From an uncultured Ruminococcus sp. (GTDB lineage: Bacteria > Bacillota > Clostridia > Oscillospirales > Ruminococcaceae): 51,999 nucleotides of DNA. Under the pieces are notes generated by a model. The model had not been told where the DNA came from and made no database searches. It was given only the letters and a program-made list of their open reading frames with translations. The stretch spans positions 1 through 51,999 of the forward strand of contig CAMCRP010000016.1 in the NCBI GenBank assembly GCA_945877315.1, given 5' to 3'. Both the position numbers and the translations under genes were made by a program. Of the stretch, positions 38,641 through 47,950 are shown in pieces. Within the stretch, counting starts at the first letter, position 1, and every line of letters begins with the position of its first letter.

Positions 38641-41638
38641 GAAGTGAACCGTTTGCCGTTTTTTCAACATAGATCCTGTCGCTGATCATCTCCCGAACGG
38701 CTTCAACGTGGGAAATAACACCCACCAGCCGCTGACCGCCGTCCATGCTCCGCAGAATTCCGACAGCATTTGCAAGCTCCGAGCCGTCCAGAGAACCGAA
38801 GCCCTCGTCGATGAACATCGCTTCAGTGCCGTCTTTTCCGCCGCGGCTGCATACTGCCTGCGAAAGTGCCCTTGAAAGTGCCAGAGAAATGACAAACTTT
38901 TCTCCGCCCGAAAGCCCCTGAACGGGGTAGCTGCCGGTGGGAGTTATTGCTGTCAGGTCAAGACCGCTTTTGGTGCTGCCCGAATCGTCCGAGCGTACTG
39001 CAAGCTGAAATTTCCCCCCAAGGCTGTCCAGCAGAATTCGGTTTGCTTCATCGACTATGAGCGCAAGGATAACGCCCATGGCATAGCGGTTGAAGGAAAT
39101 GCTCCGTGAGCCCCTGATAAGCTCCGCAAACTCGCTGAGCCGTTCCGCACGCTTGCCCCGTTCGCCGAATTTTTCCTCCATTGCGGTGCATTTTGCAAGG
39201 GTGTCCGCCAGTTTTTTTGTGTCCGAAAGTGCGGCAGCCTTTTTGTCGTTTATCTCGGAAAGCTTTGATTTTTCCGTTTCAAGGGTTGTTTTCAGCGAGA
39301 AAAGCTCCCCGTCATCGGGGCGGGAAATGCCTGTCAGGGCGATTTTCAGCTGCGCCGCTCTGTCGGCATATACGGCATAATTTTCCGCAAACGCCCGTAC
39401 TTTCTCGGACAGCTGTGCAAACTCTTTTTCGGGGATAAGCGCTGCCCGCATTTCTTCGGTTGTGGAGAAGCCCTGCTCGGAAAGTGCCCGTTCAAGGCGG
39501 GTTTGCTTGTCTATGCTGTCGGCTTCGGCGGCTTTCAGCTCGGCTTCGGCGGCGGAAAGTGCTGCTTCGGCGGCGGACAAATTTTTCTCTGCATTCGCAA
39601 TTTCCGAGGATATGCCGCTTTTTTTGTCGGACAGCTGTCTGCGCTCCTCGGAAAGCTGCTTGCAGACGGTATCTGCGTCGGTCAGGGAGAAGGGAATGTC
39701 CGCTGCGGACTGTCTGAGGGTGTCCGCCTGTGCCTTTTTTGCTGCGGATTCTCTTGCGGCGTTTTCCGTTTGTTCTTTCAGCTGTGACAGGTGGTTATCC
39801 GCTGCGTTCAGCTCGGTTTTCAGTTTGGCAAGATTTTCCGAAAGCTTTGCTATCTGCCTTTGGGAGTCGGTCAGCTCCTGCTGTTCACGGCGGATATTTT
39901 CTGCATTTTCGGGAGAATAGTTTAGCTGTGACAGCTCGCCTTCCGTTCGGGACAGCTTTTCGTCCGCAGACGATATTTCCGAATTAAGTCCCGAAAGCTC
40001 GGCGGTCAGACGGGTAAATGTGCGGAATTTTTCGTCCCTGTCCGATTCAAGGCTTTTGAGCATTTCGGCGGTAATGTCGTCCTCGTGGGCAGCGGCGGGG
40101 GAAGGGTGGTGAACACTTCCGCAGACGGGGCAGGCGTCACCCTCGGAAAGCCGTTCCGCCAGACAGAACGCCATATTTCCGTAGTATTTGCGCTGTGCCG
40201 ATGAATAGGCTTCGTCGGCTGCCTTGTGCTGTTCACCCGCCGCCGAAATATCCTTGTTCAGAGCCGCAGCACGCTCCGATTTGTCACGGCGTTCACGGCG
40301 AATTTCCTCTATTTCGGAGATAAGCCGCTCTGCCTGCTCGATACGCTTCATTTCCTCCGCAACTATGGGCTGACGGGTGAGAAAACGGCTTTTCAGACGG
40401 TCAAGCTCGGCTTCATTGGCGGAAAATTCGGATTTCAGACGTGCGGATTCGTTTTCGGCTTTTTCGGTTTCCGTGCGAGATCTTTCAAGCGATTTTTCTG
40501 CCGAAACCGACGCAGCTTCGGCGTCACTTAGCTGTTTGAGAATGGTGCGGGACTTCTCCGCATTTTCCAGCTTAAACGTTATTTCGGATATGCTTTTCTC
40601 AATTTCGGGCAGATCCTTTGCCTTTTCCGACCACTCTTTATAGGCTGCTTTTGCGGACAATGCGGCGTTTTTCGCTTCTGAAATGCGCTGCTTTCGCTGA
40701 ATGAGGGCTTTTTGGGATATGTCCGCAGCATCTGCCGCCACCGACGCCTTTGCCGCTTTTAGGTGGACTGCCGTGCGGCGGTTTGCTTCGTCAATTTCGG
40801 GACGGAGCTTTTCCAGTTCGGTAAGCTGTGCGTTTGCATTGTCGAAGGCGGCGTAATTTTCGGCGTTGGTGACGGCGGTTTGGTACGCTTTTTCGGCATT
40901 TTCGGCTGATTTTGCATATTCCGCAGCCTGTTTTGCAATTGCGGCTGCGTTTGCCTCGGAAGCTTTAAGCTTTTCTCTCAGCTGTCCGATGTTTTCACAG
41001 TCAACCCCCGAGAGAATTCCCGAAAGCATTGTAAGAGCGTCCTTTACGGCGGATTTTTCCGCATTTGCACGGTTTACAAGCTCTTCGGTAATATTCAGAT
41101 AAAGGCTGTTTCCGAAAATCTTTGTGAGAATTTCTTCCTTTTGTGCGGAATTTGAGGTTAGAAAGGCTTCAAATTTGCCCTGGGGCAGCACGGTCATTCG
41201 GCGGAATTCCTCGGCGGTAAGTCCCAGAATATCCTCGGCGGCTTTAGTTACCGATTTTGCTGTTGACCTCTCTAAAATGGGCTTGAATGTGCCTTCTTCC
41301 TCGGAATATTTCAGGCAGACTGCGGTGCTGTCCAGCTTGTCCTTTGCACGCTTTTTGGGGGTCAATGCCCGCCGAAAACGGTAAATTTCACCGTCCTGAG
41401 AAAAATCAAGCTCCGCAAAGGTTTCCCCCTCTGCCGAAACGCAGCGCACCTGCTGACGGTCGCCGCCGCTTGTTTCGCCGTAAAGGGCGTAGGTCATAGC
41501 GTCAAGAATTGCAGTTTTTCCCGAGCCTGTCCTGCCGCAGATAAGGAATATCCCGTTCTTGCCGAATGCCGTAAAATCGACGGTTTGCGTGCTTCGATAG
41601 CTTTCAAAGCCGCCGAAGGATAGTTTTAATGGGAGCAT
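38630..41638 (-). CDS. sbcC: Exonuclease SbcC, SMC-like ATPase subunit
   Basis: A 1002-residue ATPase that with SbcD opens and cleaves hairpin and palindromic DNA and processes blocked ends. Walker A is GRTGSGKT (35-42), a long Glu/Ala/Lys-rich coiled coil follows on both sides of the zinc hook CPVCGS (about residue 500), and the C-terminal ATPase half has the signature GLSGGEKFVISLALSRALS and Walker B AMFIDEGFGSLDG. The ATG overlaps the sbcD stop (TGATG). Notably, a palindrome-rich element lies directly downstream. Confidence 0.95.
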   Translation of the reverse strand: MLPLKLSFGGFESYRSTQTVDFTAFGKNGIFLICGRTGSGKTAILDAMTYALYGETSGGDRQQVRCVSAEGETFAELDFSQDGEIYRFRRALTPKKRAKDKLDSTAVCLKYSEEEGTFKPILERSTAKSVTKAAEDILGLTAEEFRRMTVLPQGKFEAFLTSNSAQKEEILTKIFGNSLYLNITEELVNRANAEKSAVKDALTMLSGILSGVDCENIGQLREKLKASEANAAAIAKQAAEYAKSAENAEKAYQTAVTNAENYAAFDNANAQLTELEKLRPEIDEANRRTAVHLKAAKASVAADAADISQKALIQRKQRISEAKNAALSAKAAYKEWSEKAKDLPEIEKSISEITFKLENAEKSRTILKQLSDAEAASVSAEKSLERSRTETEKAENESARLKSEFSANEAELDRLKSRFLTRQPIVAEEMKRIEQAERLISEIEEIRRERRDKSERAAALNKDISAAGEQHKAADEAYSSAQRKYYGNMAFCLAERLSEGDACPVCGSVHHPSPAAAHEDDITAEMLKSLESDRDEKFRTFTRLTAELSGLNSEISSADEKLSRTEGELSQLNYSPENAENIRREQQELTDSQRQIAKLSENLAKLKTELNAADNHLSQLKEQTENAARESAAKKAQADTLRQSAADIPFSLTDADTVCKQLSEERRQLSDKKSGISSEIANAEKNLSAAEAALSAAEAELKAAEADSIDKQTRLERALSEQGFSTTEEMRAALIPEKEFAQLSEKVRAFAENYAVYADRAAQLKIALTGISRPDDGELFSLKTTLETEKSKLSEINDKKAAALSDTKKLADTLAKCTAMEEKFGERGKRAERLSEFAELIRGSRSISFNRYAMGVILALIVDEANRILLDSLGGKFQLAVRSDDSGSTKSGLDLTAITPTGSYPVQGLSGGEKFVISLALSRALSQAVCSRGGKDGTEAMFIDEGFGSLDGSELANAVGILRSMDGGQRLVGVISHVEAVREMISDRIYVEKTANGSLLKM

Positions 41639-42756
41639 CAGTTTTCCTCCTTTGCCGCTGTCGCCGCCTTTAACGCTTCGGCAAACCAGCTTTTTTGCTC
41701 GTCGTTCATAGGCTGTCCCGTTCGGTCGGATATGAACATATCAGCCAGCCTTTCGGGGGACATTTCCGAAAGCTCGCTCATGGAAATTTTCGCTTTGGTG
41801 ACGGCTTTCGGGACTGCGCCTTCCAGCTGCAGCATATTGGGATAAAGCTGTTTTAGGGGATTGTACACGGAGCCTCCCGCAAATCGGTCGGTGAGGATAA
41901 TTTTGACATAATCGTTTCTGTGGTTGTCCGACTGTGCGTCCGCAAGAATTTTTTCGTATTCGCCCTTTATAACACGAAGGGGGATAATATTTGGGACGGG
42001 GACGGTGTAGAATTCCTTAGTGTCCGTATCGAAAATCGAGAAGCTTTTCTCCTGCTCCGCTTCGGAAAATGAGTATTTCATGGGTGTTCCGCAGTATCTG
42101 ATAATGTTGTCCGCCTTCATGGTCTGGGGACGGTGGATATGACCCAAAGCAACATAGTCAAACCCCGCAAATGCCGATAGGGGGACTGCACAGCTGCCGC
42201 CCACCGCCGCTCTTGCGGAAATGTCGCTTTCACAGGGCTCGCCCCCCGCCGCAAAGCAGTGCGCCGCAAGGATATTTACACGGCTTTTGTCAAGCTTTTC
42301 ACGGAGCTTGTCCGTTACCCGTGCCATAGCTTCGGCGTCGGAAAGGCGTTCGCCCACATTTGCGCTTTCAAAGAAGGGGAGGGGGTAAATGTCCGCATTT
42401 CCCACAGAAACGGGCGAGATCTCCTCGGAATATCCGCCGAAAAGGTGGAGCCCGCCGGAACGCACCAGCTCGGAAAATGCGGCAATTCTTGCACCGCTGT
42501 CGTGATTTCCCGAAATTACCATAACAGGCACCTTGCAGTCAAGGCAGAGGGTGTTCAGCAGGCTGTTGTAAATTCGGTAAGCCTCTGCGCTGCCCTGTGA
42601 CCTGTCGAAAATATCGCCGGAAATAATGACGCAGCCTATGTTTTCCTTTTTAATGGTTTCCGCCATAATTTCGGGCAGCTTTTGCTGAAATTCCGTAAGG
42701 TGTACACCGCTCAGAGATATGCCCAAATGAAGGTCGGAGGTGTGGAGTATTTTCAT
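41638..42756 (-). CDS. sbcD: Exonuclease SbcD, nuclease subunit
   Basis: A 372-residue Mre11-type metallophosphoesterase, partner of SbcC. Metal-binding motifs appear in order: HTSDLHLG (5-12), ISGDIFDRS, ISGNHDSG, ILAAHCFAAGG and LGHIHRPQ. The C-terminal capping domain follows. AAAGGAGC lies before the ATG. It is the first gene of sbcDC; an upstream terminator at 42782 separates it from the preceding gene. Confidence 0.96.
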   Translation of the reverse strand: MKILHTSDLHLGISLSGVHLTEFQQKLPEIMAETIKKENIGCVIISGDIFDRSQGSAEAYRIYNSLLNTLCLDCKVPVMVISGNHDSGARIAAFSELVRSGGLHLFGGYSEEISPVSVGNADIYPLPFFESANVGERLSDAEAMARVTDKLREKLDKSRVNILAAHCFAAGGEPCESDISARAAVGGSCAVPLSAFAGFDYVALGHIHRPQTMKADNIIRYCGTPMKYSFSEAEQEKSFSIFDTDTKEFYTVPVPNIIPLRVIKGEYEKILADAQSDNHRNDYVKIILTDRFAGGSVYNPLKQLYPNMLQLEGAVPKAVTKAKISMSELSEMSPERLADMFISDRTGQPMNDEQKSWFAEALKAATAAKEEN

Positions 42757-42781
42757 TGCACAAAGCTCCTTTTTCTATTAT

Positions 42782-42816
42782 AAAAGCCCCTTCCTGCGCA
42801 GGAAAAGGGGCTTTTT
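42782..42816 (-). terminator. Intrinsic terminator upstream of sbcD, serving the small membrane protein gene
   Basis: A GC-rich stem AAAAGCCCC/GGGGCTTTT is closed by CCT-GCGC-AGG with a 2-nt bulge; T runs lie on both sides. Confidence 0.75.
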
Positions 42817-42817
42817 T

Positions 42818-42901
42818 AGTGTTGAGTGATAAGTGTTGAATTATTTTAAATGCGCTGCATTTTGCGGTAAATTCAACACTCAACTCTCAACACTCAACAC
42901 T
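42818..42901. repeat. Heptamer-phased inverted repeat, copy 5
   Basis: The left arm AGTGTTG-AGTGATA-AGTGTTG and the right arm AACACTC-AACTCTC-AACACTC-AACACT have an exact 7-nt period and are inverted. The right arm ends one base from the stop codon of the small membrane protein gene. Confidence 0.78.
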
Positions 42902-42902
42902 G

Positions 42903-43394
42903 TTAAAACTCTCTTTTTATCATTCTCGGGATAAAGGGCTTTATTGCTTCAAGAACCTTTTCGTTGGGGGAGAAGATAAGCCTTGTTTCTCCCAGCTTTC
43001 CATGGACAAAATCTGCGTAGAATGCCGTTCCCGAACCGTCTGTGGCGTCAACTACGGTTGCTTTGTCGGGGAGCTTTCCCGCATTTTCCAGCTTACCAAA
43101 GGCGGTGAATTTTCTGGCATCTGCGGTGATAAGGCGGGTGCGCTTGCGTTTGCCTGCTATCTTGTCGATGTCTATCTCGCCGTTGGTGACAATGTACTCA
43201 TATTCGCAGTCTAAGCCCGAAATAAGGTAGTATGCGGCGTAAACTATGCCGACTACGGGGATAAACGCCATTATCGCCAGAATCAACACGAAAAATGCCG
43301 AAAGTACCACCGCAGCAAGTGCTATAAGAAATTTCAGGGCATAGTCCTTGCCCTTCTGCGGCTTTACTACCATCTGTTCAACAAAAACGTCCAT
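42903..43394 (-). CDS. Small two-helix membrane protein (DUF6106-like)
   Basis: A 163-residue protein. Residues about 20-65 hold two hydrophobic membrane segments (LIALAAVVLSAFFVLILAIM and FIPVVGIVYAAYYLI). The soluble part starts with CEYEYIVTNGEIDIDKIAGKRKR and ends LIFSPNEKVLEAIKPFIPRMIKREF, a pattern I associate with the clostridial DUF6106 family and with PH-like beta-rich folds. It has its own promoter and is divergent from the Phe T-box. Function unknown. Confidence 0.75.
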   Translation of the reverse strand: MDVFVEQMVVKPQKGKDYALKFLIALAAVVLSAFFVLILAIMAFIPVVGIVYAAYYLISGLDCEYEYIVTNGEIDIDKIAGKRKRTRLITADARKFTAFGKLENAGKLPDKATVVDATDGSGTAFYADFVHGKLGETRLIFSPNEKVLEAIKPFIPRMIKREF

Positions 43395-43458
43395 ATTAAA
43401 ATCCTTTCATATCCAACAAAGTGAGTTGGTTATTTGTAAAATATTTTGTGTAAATTTC

Positions 43459-43487
43459 ATTATATCACATAATAAACAAAATTTCAA
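43459..43487 (-). promoter_or_regulatory. Sigma-A promoter of the small membrane protein gene
   Basis: TTGAAA, 17-nt spacer, TATAAT on the minus strand. Confidence 0.8.
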
Positions 43488-43498
43488 TGAAAAAATAC

Positions 43499-43527
43499 TT
43501 GCAATTTAAAAAATTATTGTATATAAT
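43499..43527 (+). promoter_or_regulatory. Sigma-A promoter of the pheST T-box transcript
   Basis: TTGCAA, 17-nt spacer, TATAAT. Confidence 0.8.
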
Positions 43528-43537
43528 AGTATTAAAC

Positions 43538-43810
43538 ATGATGACTGAGAGAGTAGTCGGGCATTTTTCGTATTCAGAGAGAAAGCCGTCCGCTGAAAGG
43601 CTTTTTGCGTGTTAGTCCGATGAAGTTCACTCACGAGTGGCTGCGCTGAACGGTTTTCCTTGTAGGTGCAGACGCTGAGCAGCGTTACCGCCGAGGAAGT
43701 GCCGGCTTCTGTGCTAAGTTAAATGGGTGGTTAAAACCTTGTCAAACCAAGGTTTAGCAGGCTACTGAAAGATTTCAGCCTGTCCCGTATTGCACGGGAC
43801 AGGCTTTTTT
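43538..43810 (+). promoter_or_regulatory. T-box riboswitch specific for tRNA-Phe, controlling pheS-YcxB-like-pheT
   Basis: Stem I carries the CAGAGAGAAAGCC and GCTGAAAGGC distal loop motifs. The specifier loop GAAGTTCACTC places codon TTC (Phe) at 43626-43628. The antiterminator contains AAATGGGTGGTT, whose TGGT (43728-43731) can pair with a tRNA ACCA end, fitting the A73 of tRNA-Phe. The terminator is a perfect 12-bp stem AGCCTGTCCCGT/ACGGGACAGGCT (43777-43805) followed by TTTTTT. Uncharged tRNA-Phe should turn on the operon. The T-box core GGGTGGTTA deviates slightly from the common GGGTGGTACC. Confidence 0.92.
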
Positions 43811-43844
43811 GCAATGAACACGACAGGTATTGCGTGTTTATTGC
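43811..43844 (+). repeat. Second hairpin between T-box terminator and pheS
   Basis: GCAAT-g-AACACG pairs with CGTGTT-t-ATTGC over a 10-nt loop. Its function is unclear; it may protect the processed mRNA 5' end. Confidence 0.45.
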
Positions 43845-43874
43845 TCTATATTTCAAATGAAAGGATATGAGCAA

Positions 43875-44894
43875 ATGAAAGAACAGCTTGAAAAGATCGA
43901 ACAGCTTGCAAAGCAGGAGCTTAGCAGCTGCGACGACATCAAGGCACTGGAAAATCTCAAGATCAAGTTTTTAGGCAAAAAGGGCGAGCTTACCGCTATC
44001 TTAAAGCAGATGGGCAAGCTTACCGCAGAGGAGCGTCCTGTTATCGGACAGCTGGCTAACAAGGTAAGAGAGGATATCGAAAACGCCGTTTCCGAGAGAG
44101 TGTCCGCTCTGAAAACCGAGCTTGCCGCTAAGAAGATGAAGGAGGAAACTCTGGACGTTACTCTCCCCGGAAAAACCCCCGAAATAGGCAGACTTCACCC
44201 TCTGACCGTTGTTATGAACGAGGTCAAGGAGATATTCCTGGGTATGGGCTTTGAGGTTGTGGACGGTCCCGAGGTGGAAACAGACCACTACTGCTTTGAG
44301 GCGCTTAATATGCCCAAGCATCACCCTGCAAGAGATACACAGGATACATTCTATATCAACGAAAATGTTCTGCTGAGAACACAGACCTCCAGCGTTCAGA
44401 TAAGAACTATGGAGAACAGAAAGCCTCCTATCAGAATTATTTCCCCGGGACGTGTTTACCGTTCCGACGCTATCGACGCTACACATTCTCCTATTTTCCA
44501 TCAGATAGAGGGACTTGTTATTGACAAGGGCGTTACTCTTGCAGACCTTTACGGCACTCTGGAGCTGCTGATGAAGAAGCTTTACGGCAATGACGCAAAG
44601 ATAAGACTTCGTCCCCACCATTTCCCCTATACAGAACCCTCCGCAGAGGTTGACCTTGCTTGCTTTAACTGCGGCGGCAAGGGCTGTTCTATGTGCAAGG
44701 GCGAGGGATATGTGGAGCTTCTCGGCTCGGGTATGGTACACCCCAAGGTGCTTGAGGGCTGCGGCATTGACCCCGAGGTTTACAGCGGATTTGCATTCGG
44801 TATCGGTCTGGAGCGTATCACCATGGGCAGATTTAACATTAACGATATGAGAATGCTTTACGAGAATGACGTCAGATTCTTGAACCAGTTCTGA
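43875..44894 (+). CDS. pheS: Phenylalanine--tRNA ligase alpha subunit
   Basis: A 339-residue class II synthetase subunit that carries the active site; with PheT it forms the alpha2-beta2 enzyme. The coiled-coil N-terminus (MKEQLEKIEQLAKQEL) is followed by VTLPGKTPEIGRLHPL-like sequence, YRSDAIDATHSPIFHQIEGL (motif 2) and GFAFGIGLERITMGRF (motif 3). The ATG at 43875 has AAAGGA 9 nt upstream and gives the family length; upstream in-frame ATGs at 43830 and 43857 lack one. Controlled by the Phe T-box. Confidence 0.96.
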   Translation: MKEQLEKIEQLAKQELSSCDDIKALENLKIKFLGKKGELTAILKQMGKLTAEERPVIGQLANKVREDIENAVSERVSALKTELAAKKMKEETLDVTLPGKTPEIGRLHPLTVVMNEVKEIFLGMGFEVVDGPEVETDHYCFEALNMPKHHPARDTQDTFYINENVLLRTQTSSVQIRTMENRKPPIRIISPGRVYRSDAIDATHSPIFHQIEGLVIDKGVTLADLYGTLELLMKKLYGNDAKIRLRPHHFPYTEPSAEVDLACFNCGGKGCSMCKGEGYVELLGSGMVHPKVLEGCGIDPEVYSGFAFGIGLERITMGRFNINDMRMLYENDVRFLNQF

Positions 44895-44897
44895 TAA

Positions 44898-45512
44898 ATG
44901 GAAAATAACAGCCTGTTCGACCGTTATAAAAAGCATTTTAAACGCAAACAGCTTTTGTGGGAAGCACTTAGCATAACATACACACTTGTGCTTGTACCGC
45001 TTTTAAGGCTGCTTGACGGGACAGATTACAGCGCAGTATGGCAGATAATTTCCATAGCAGTGAGTGCGGCTTTGATTTCGCAGAATTTAATGCGGAGCAG
45101 GTCAATGAAAAGGCAGCTTGAAGCGTTGTCAGAAAATACTGCCGAAAAGATCTCCGCAGAGCTTGAAGACTGTGAGCAGTTTCGGATATTTGCTTTTACT
45201 TCCGAATATCTTTTCTCAAAAGAGGGAATTATCCTCCCTTACTATGAGATAGAAGAGGTAATAACAAACACTTATGTCAGTTCTCCCACAGCGACAAATA
45301 TCGTTTTCAAGACGAAAAGCTATGGAAAATGCACTGTCGGCGTTGGTTTGGGATATATGAACGAGGATTTTTACAATATGCTTTCACGGAAATGTCCTTC
45401 GGCAGATATACTTTTCCGTGTGAATTATCAGAAAGCGGATATGGAAGAATATTTCAATACCGTTAGGGCGGAAAGCATTATTGTTATCAGAAAAAAACAG
45501 GAGGAAAAATAA
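44898..45512 (+). CDS. YcxB-like small membrane protein inserted between pheS and pheT
   Basis: A 204-residue protein. A basic N-terminus (FDRYKKHFKRKQLLWEAL) leads to two membrane segments (about 23-40 and 48-65), then a soluble beta-rich domain: FAFTSEYLFSKEGIILPYYEIEEVI fits the YcxB-like/PH-like pattern. The gene is fused into the operon: 3 nt after the pheS stop and directly abutting the pheT ATG, with the pheT ribosome site (AGGAGG) inside its last codons. It is more AT-rich than pheS and pheT. Function unknown. pheS and pheT are normally adjacent, so this insertion is notable. Confidence 0.72.
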   Translation: MENNSLFDRYKKHFKRKQLLWEALSITYTLVLVPLLRLLDGTDYSAVWQIISIAVSAALISQNLMRSRSMKRQLEALSENTAEKISAELEDCEQFRIFAFTSEYLFSKEGIILPYYEIEEVITNTYVSSPTATNIVFKTKSYGKCTVGVGLGYMNEDFYNMLSRKCPSADILFRVNYQKADMEEYFNTVRAESIIVIRKKQEEK

Positions 45513-47918
45513 ATGGATCTTTCAATGAGATGGCTCTCCGATTATGTTGACATCGGGGATATGTCTATAAAAGAATTCTGCTCGGGTATGACCATGAGCG
45601 GTTCAAAGGTAGAAAAGTATGAAACAGAGGGCAGCGAAATTTCCAAGGTCGTTGTGGGAAAGCTTTTAAGCGTTGTTCCTCACGAAAACTCCGATCATCT
45701 GGTGGTTTGCTCCGTTGATGTGGGAGCGGGTGAGCCTATTCAGATAGTTACGGGTGCAAATAATGTTAAGGCGGGGGATATAGTTCCCGTTGCTATGGAC
45801 GGTTCCACACTGCCCGGCGGCGTTAAGATAAAGAAGGGCAAGCTCAGGGGCGTTGAGTCCAACGGTATGCTTTGCTCTTTAGGTGAGCTGGGTCTGACTA
45901 CACACGATTTCCCTTATGCTATTGCGGACGGTATTTTCCTGCTTGAAGAGGAGGACGGAAAGTCTTTCACTCTCGGTCAGGATATTAAGGAAGCTATCGG
46001 TCTGAATGATACTGCGGTGGAGTTTGAGATAACATCTAACCGTCCCGACTGTATGTCCGTTATCGGTCTGGCAAGAGAGGCTGCGGCTACCTTTGACCTT
46101 CCTCTGAAGCTGAAACAGCCCGAATTTAAGGGAATCGGCGGAAACATCAAGGGTCTGCTGAACGTCAATATCAGCAACAAGGAGCTTTGCTCACGCTACT
46201 GTGCGGGTGTTGTTAAGAATGTTAAGATAGGTCCTTCTCCCAGATGGCTGAGAGAGCGTCTGAGAGCAAGCGGTGTTCGTCCTATCAACAATTTCGTTGA
46301 CATTACAAACTACGTTATGTTGGAATACGGTCACCCCATGCACGCTTTTGATATCCGCTATATCAAGGGCAATACAATTGATATCAGAAATGCCGCCGAG
46401 GGCGAGAAGATAACCACTCTGGACGGCGTTGAGAGAACGCTTTCTTCCAATATGCTTGTTATTGCAGACGCTGAAAAGCCCGTTGCCGTTGCAGGTGTTA
46501 TGGGCGGCGAGTACAGCGGTATCATGGACGATACGGTGGACGTTGTTTTCGAGTCTGCCTGCTTTGACGGTGCGTCCGTAAGAACTACCGCAAAGGCTCT
46601 CGGCATGAGAACAGATGCGTCCGCACGTTTTGAAAAGGGTCTTGACCCCAGAATGTGTATGCCTGCTTTGAAGAGAGCATTTGAGCTTGTTGAACTGCTT
46701 GGCTGCGGCGAGGTGGTAAGCACAACTATCGACTGTGACAGCGGCGCAAAAACGCAGAAATCCGCTCCCTTTGACCCCAAGTGGATAAACAATTTCCTCG
46801 GCACGGACATTTCCGAGGAGGATATGATAAAGTATCTTGAAAAGCTGGATTTCATCGTTAAGGACGGCGTTGCATACGCTCCCGCTTACCGTATCGATAT
46901 TGAATGCAAGGCTGATATTGCGGAGGAAATTGCCCGTCTTTACGGATATAATAACATTCCCAAGACCATTATCAGGGGCGTTGCACAGGCAAGCGTTTCC
47001 CCCGAGCAGAAGTTCAGAACCAAGCTGATGAACGCTGCGGCTGCTTTGGGTGCAAATGAGATAGTCACATATTCCTTCATTTCTCCCAAGAATTTTGATA
47101 AGATCCGTCTGCCCGAGGACAGCAGGCTGAGAAATACCGTTACCATTACCAACCCTCTGGGCGAGGACACTTCCGTTATGAGGACTTCGCTGCTGCCTTC
47201 GATGTGTCAGATACTTTCGGGTAACTACAATAACAGAAACCTGTCCGCAAGCCTGTTTGAGCTGGCAAACGAATATCTCCCCAAGGGCGGCGAGCTGCCC
47301 GAGGAGCCCGCAAGACTTTGCTTCGGTCAGTACGGCGAAGGCTGCGATTTTTACAGTTTAAAGGGCATTATCGAGAAGCTGTTTGAAATGCTGGGAATCG
47401 AAGGCGTTGACTATGAGCCTTGCAAGGACGACAGCGTTTTCGGCGAATTTTACGCATTCCACCCCGGACGCTGCGCAGTTGCCACCAAGGACGGCAAGCC
47501 CCTGGGTATTTTCGGTGAGCTGCACCCCGAAACTCTGGAAAATTATGAGATAGGTGTTAAGGTATATGCGGCAAAGCTCAATGTCCCCGAAATGATGGAG
47601 GAATCGGTTGAGTTCAAGAAGTACAAGCCCCTGCCTAAGTTCCCCGCTTCTACCCGTGATCTGGCGGTTGTCTGCGATGACGAGATCCCCGTTGCGCATC
47701 TGGAGAAGGCTATTAAGTCGGCTGTGGGAAACATTCTGGAGTCCGTTAAGCTGTTTGACGTTTATAAGGGCAAGCAGATCGCTGACGGAAAGAAGTCTGT
47801 TGCTTATTCGCTGACACTTCGTTCGCATGACGGTACGCTTACCGATGAACAGGCGGATTCTGCAGTTAAGAAGGCACTCAAGGAGCTTGCAAAGCTGGGC
47901 GCAGAGCTGAGAGCATAA
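45513..47918 (+). CDS. pheT: Phenylalanine--tRNA ligase beta subunit
   Basis: An 801-residue protein of usual length. Domains in order: N-terminal B1 plus tRNA-binding (EMAP-like) OB domain (residues about 40-150, HENSDHLVVCSVDVG), B3/4 editing domain (EYGHPMHAFD, AVAGVMGG), B5 domain, a catalytically dead class II core, and the C-terminal FDX-ACB anticodon-binding domain (FPASTRDLAVVCDDEIP; SLTLRSHDGTLTDEQAD). The editing region removes mischarged Tyr. It starts immediately after the YcxB-like stop. The structured element copy B follows the stop. Confidence 0.96.
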   Translation: MDLSMRWLSDYVDIGDMSIKEFCSGMTMSGSKVEKYETEGSEISKVVVGKLLSVVPHENSDHLVVCSVDVGAGEPIQIVTGANNVKAGDIVPVAMDGSTLPGGVKIKKGKLRGVESNGMLCSLGELGLTTHDFPYAIADGIFLLEEEDGKSFTLGQDIKEAIGLNDTAVEFEITSNRPDCMSVIGLAREAAATFDLPLKLKQPEFKGIGGNIKGLLNVNISNKELCSRYCAGVVKNVKIGPSPRWLRERLRASGVRPINNFVDITNYVMLEYGHPMHAFDIRYIKGNTIDIRNAAEGEKITTLDGVERTLSSNMLVIADAEKPVAVAGVMGGEYSGIMDDTVDVVFESACFDGASVRTTAKALGMRTDASARFEKGLDPRMCMPALKRAFELVELLGCGEVVSTTIDCDSGAKTQKSAPFDPKWINNFLGTDISEEDMIKYLEKLDFIVKDGVAYAPAYRIDIECKADIAEEIARLYGYNNIPKTIIRGVAQASVSPEQKFRTKLMNAAAALGANEIVTYSFISPKNFDKIRLPEDSRLRNTVTITNPLGEDTSVMRTSLLPSMCQILSGNYNNRNLSASLFELANEYLPKGGELPEEPARLCFGQYGEGCDFYSLKGIIEKLFEMLGIEGVDYEPCKDDSVFGEFYAFHPGRCAVATKDGKPLGIFGELHPETLENYEIGVKVYAAKLNVPEMMEESVEFKKYKPLPKFPASTRDLAVVCDDEIPVAHLEKAIKSAVGNILESVKLFDVYKGKQIADGKKSVAYSLTLRSHDGTLTDEQADSAVKKALKELAKLGAELRA

Positions 47919-47950
47919 CAGCAAAGCAAAAAGCAAAAAGCAAAAAGGAT

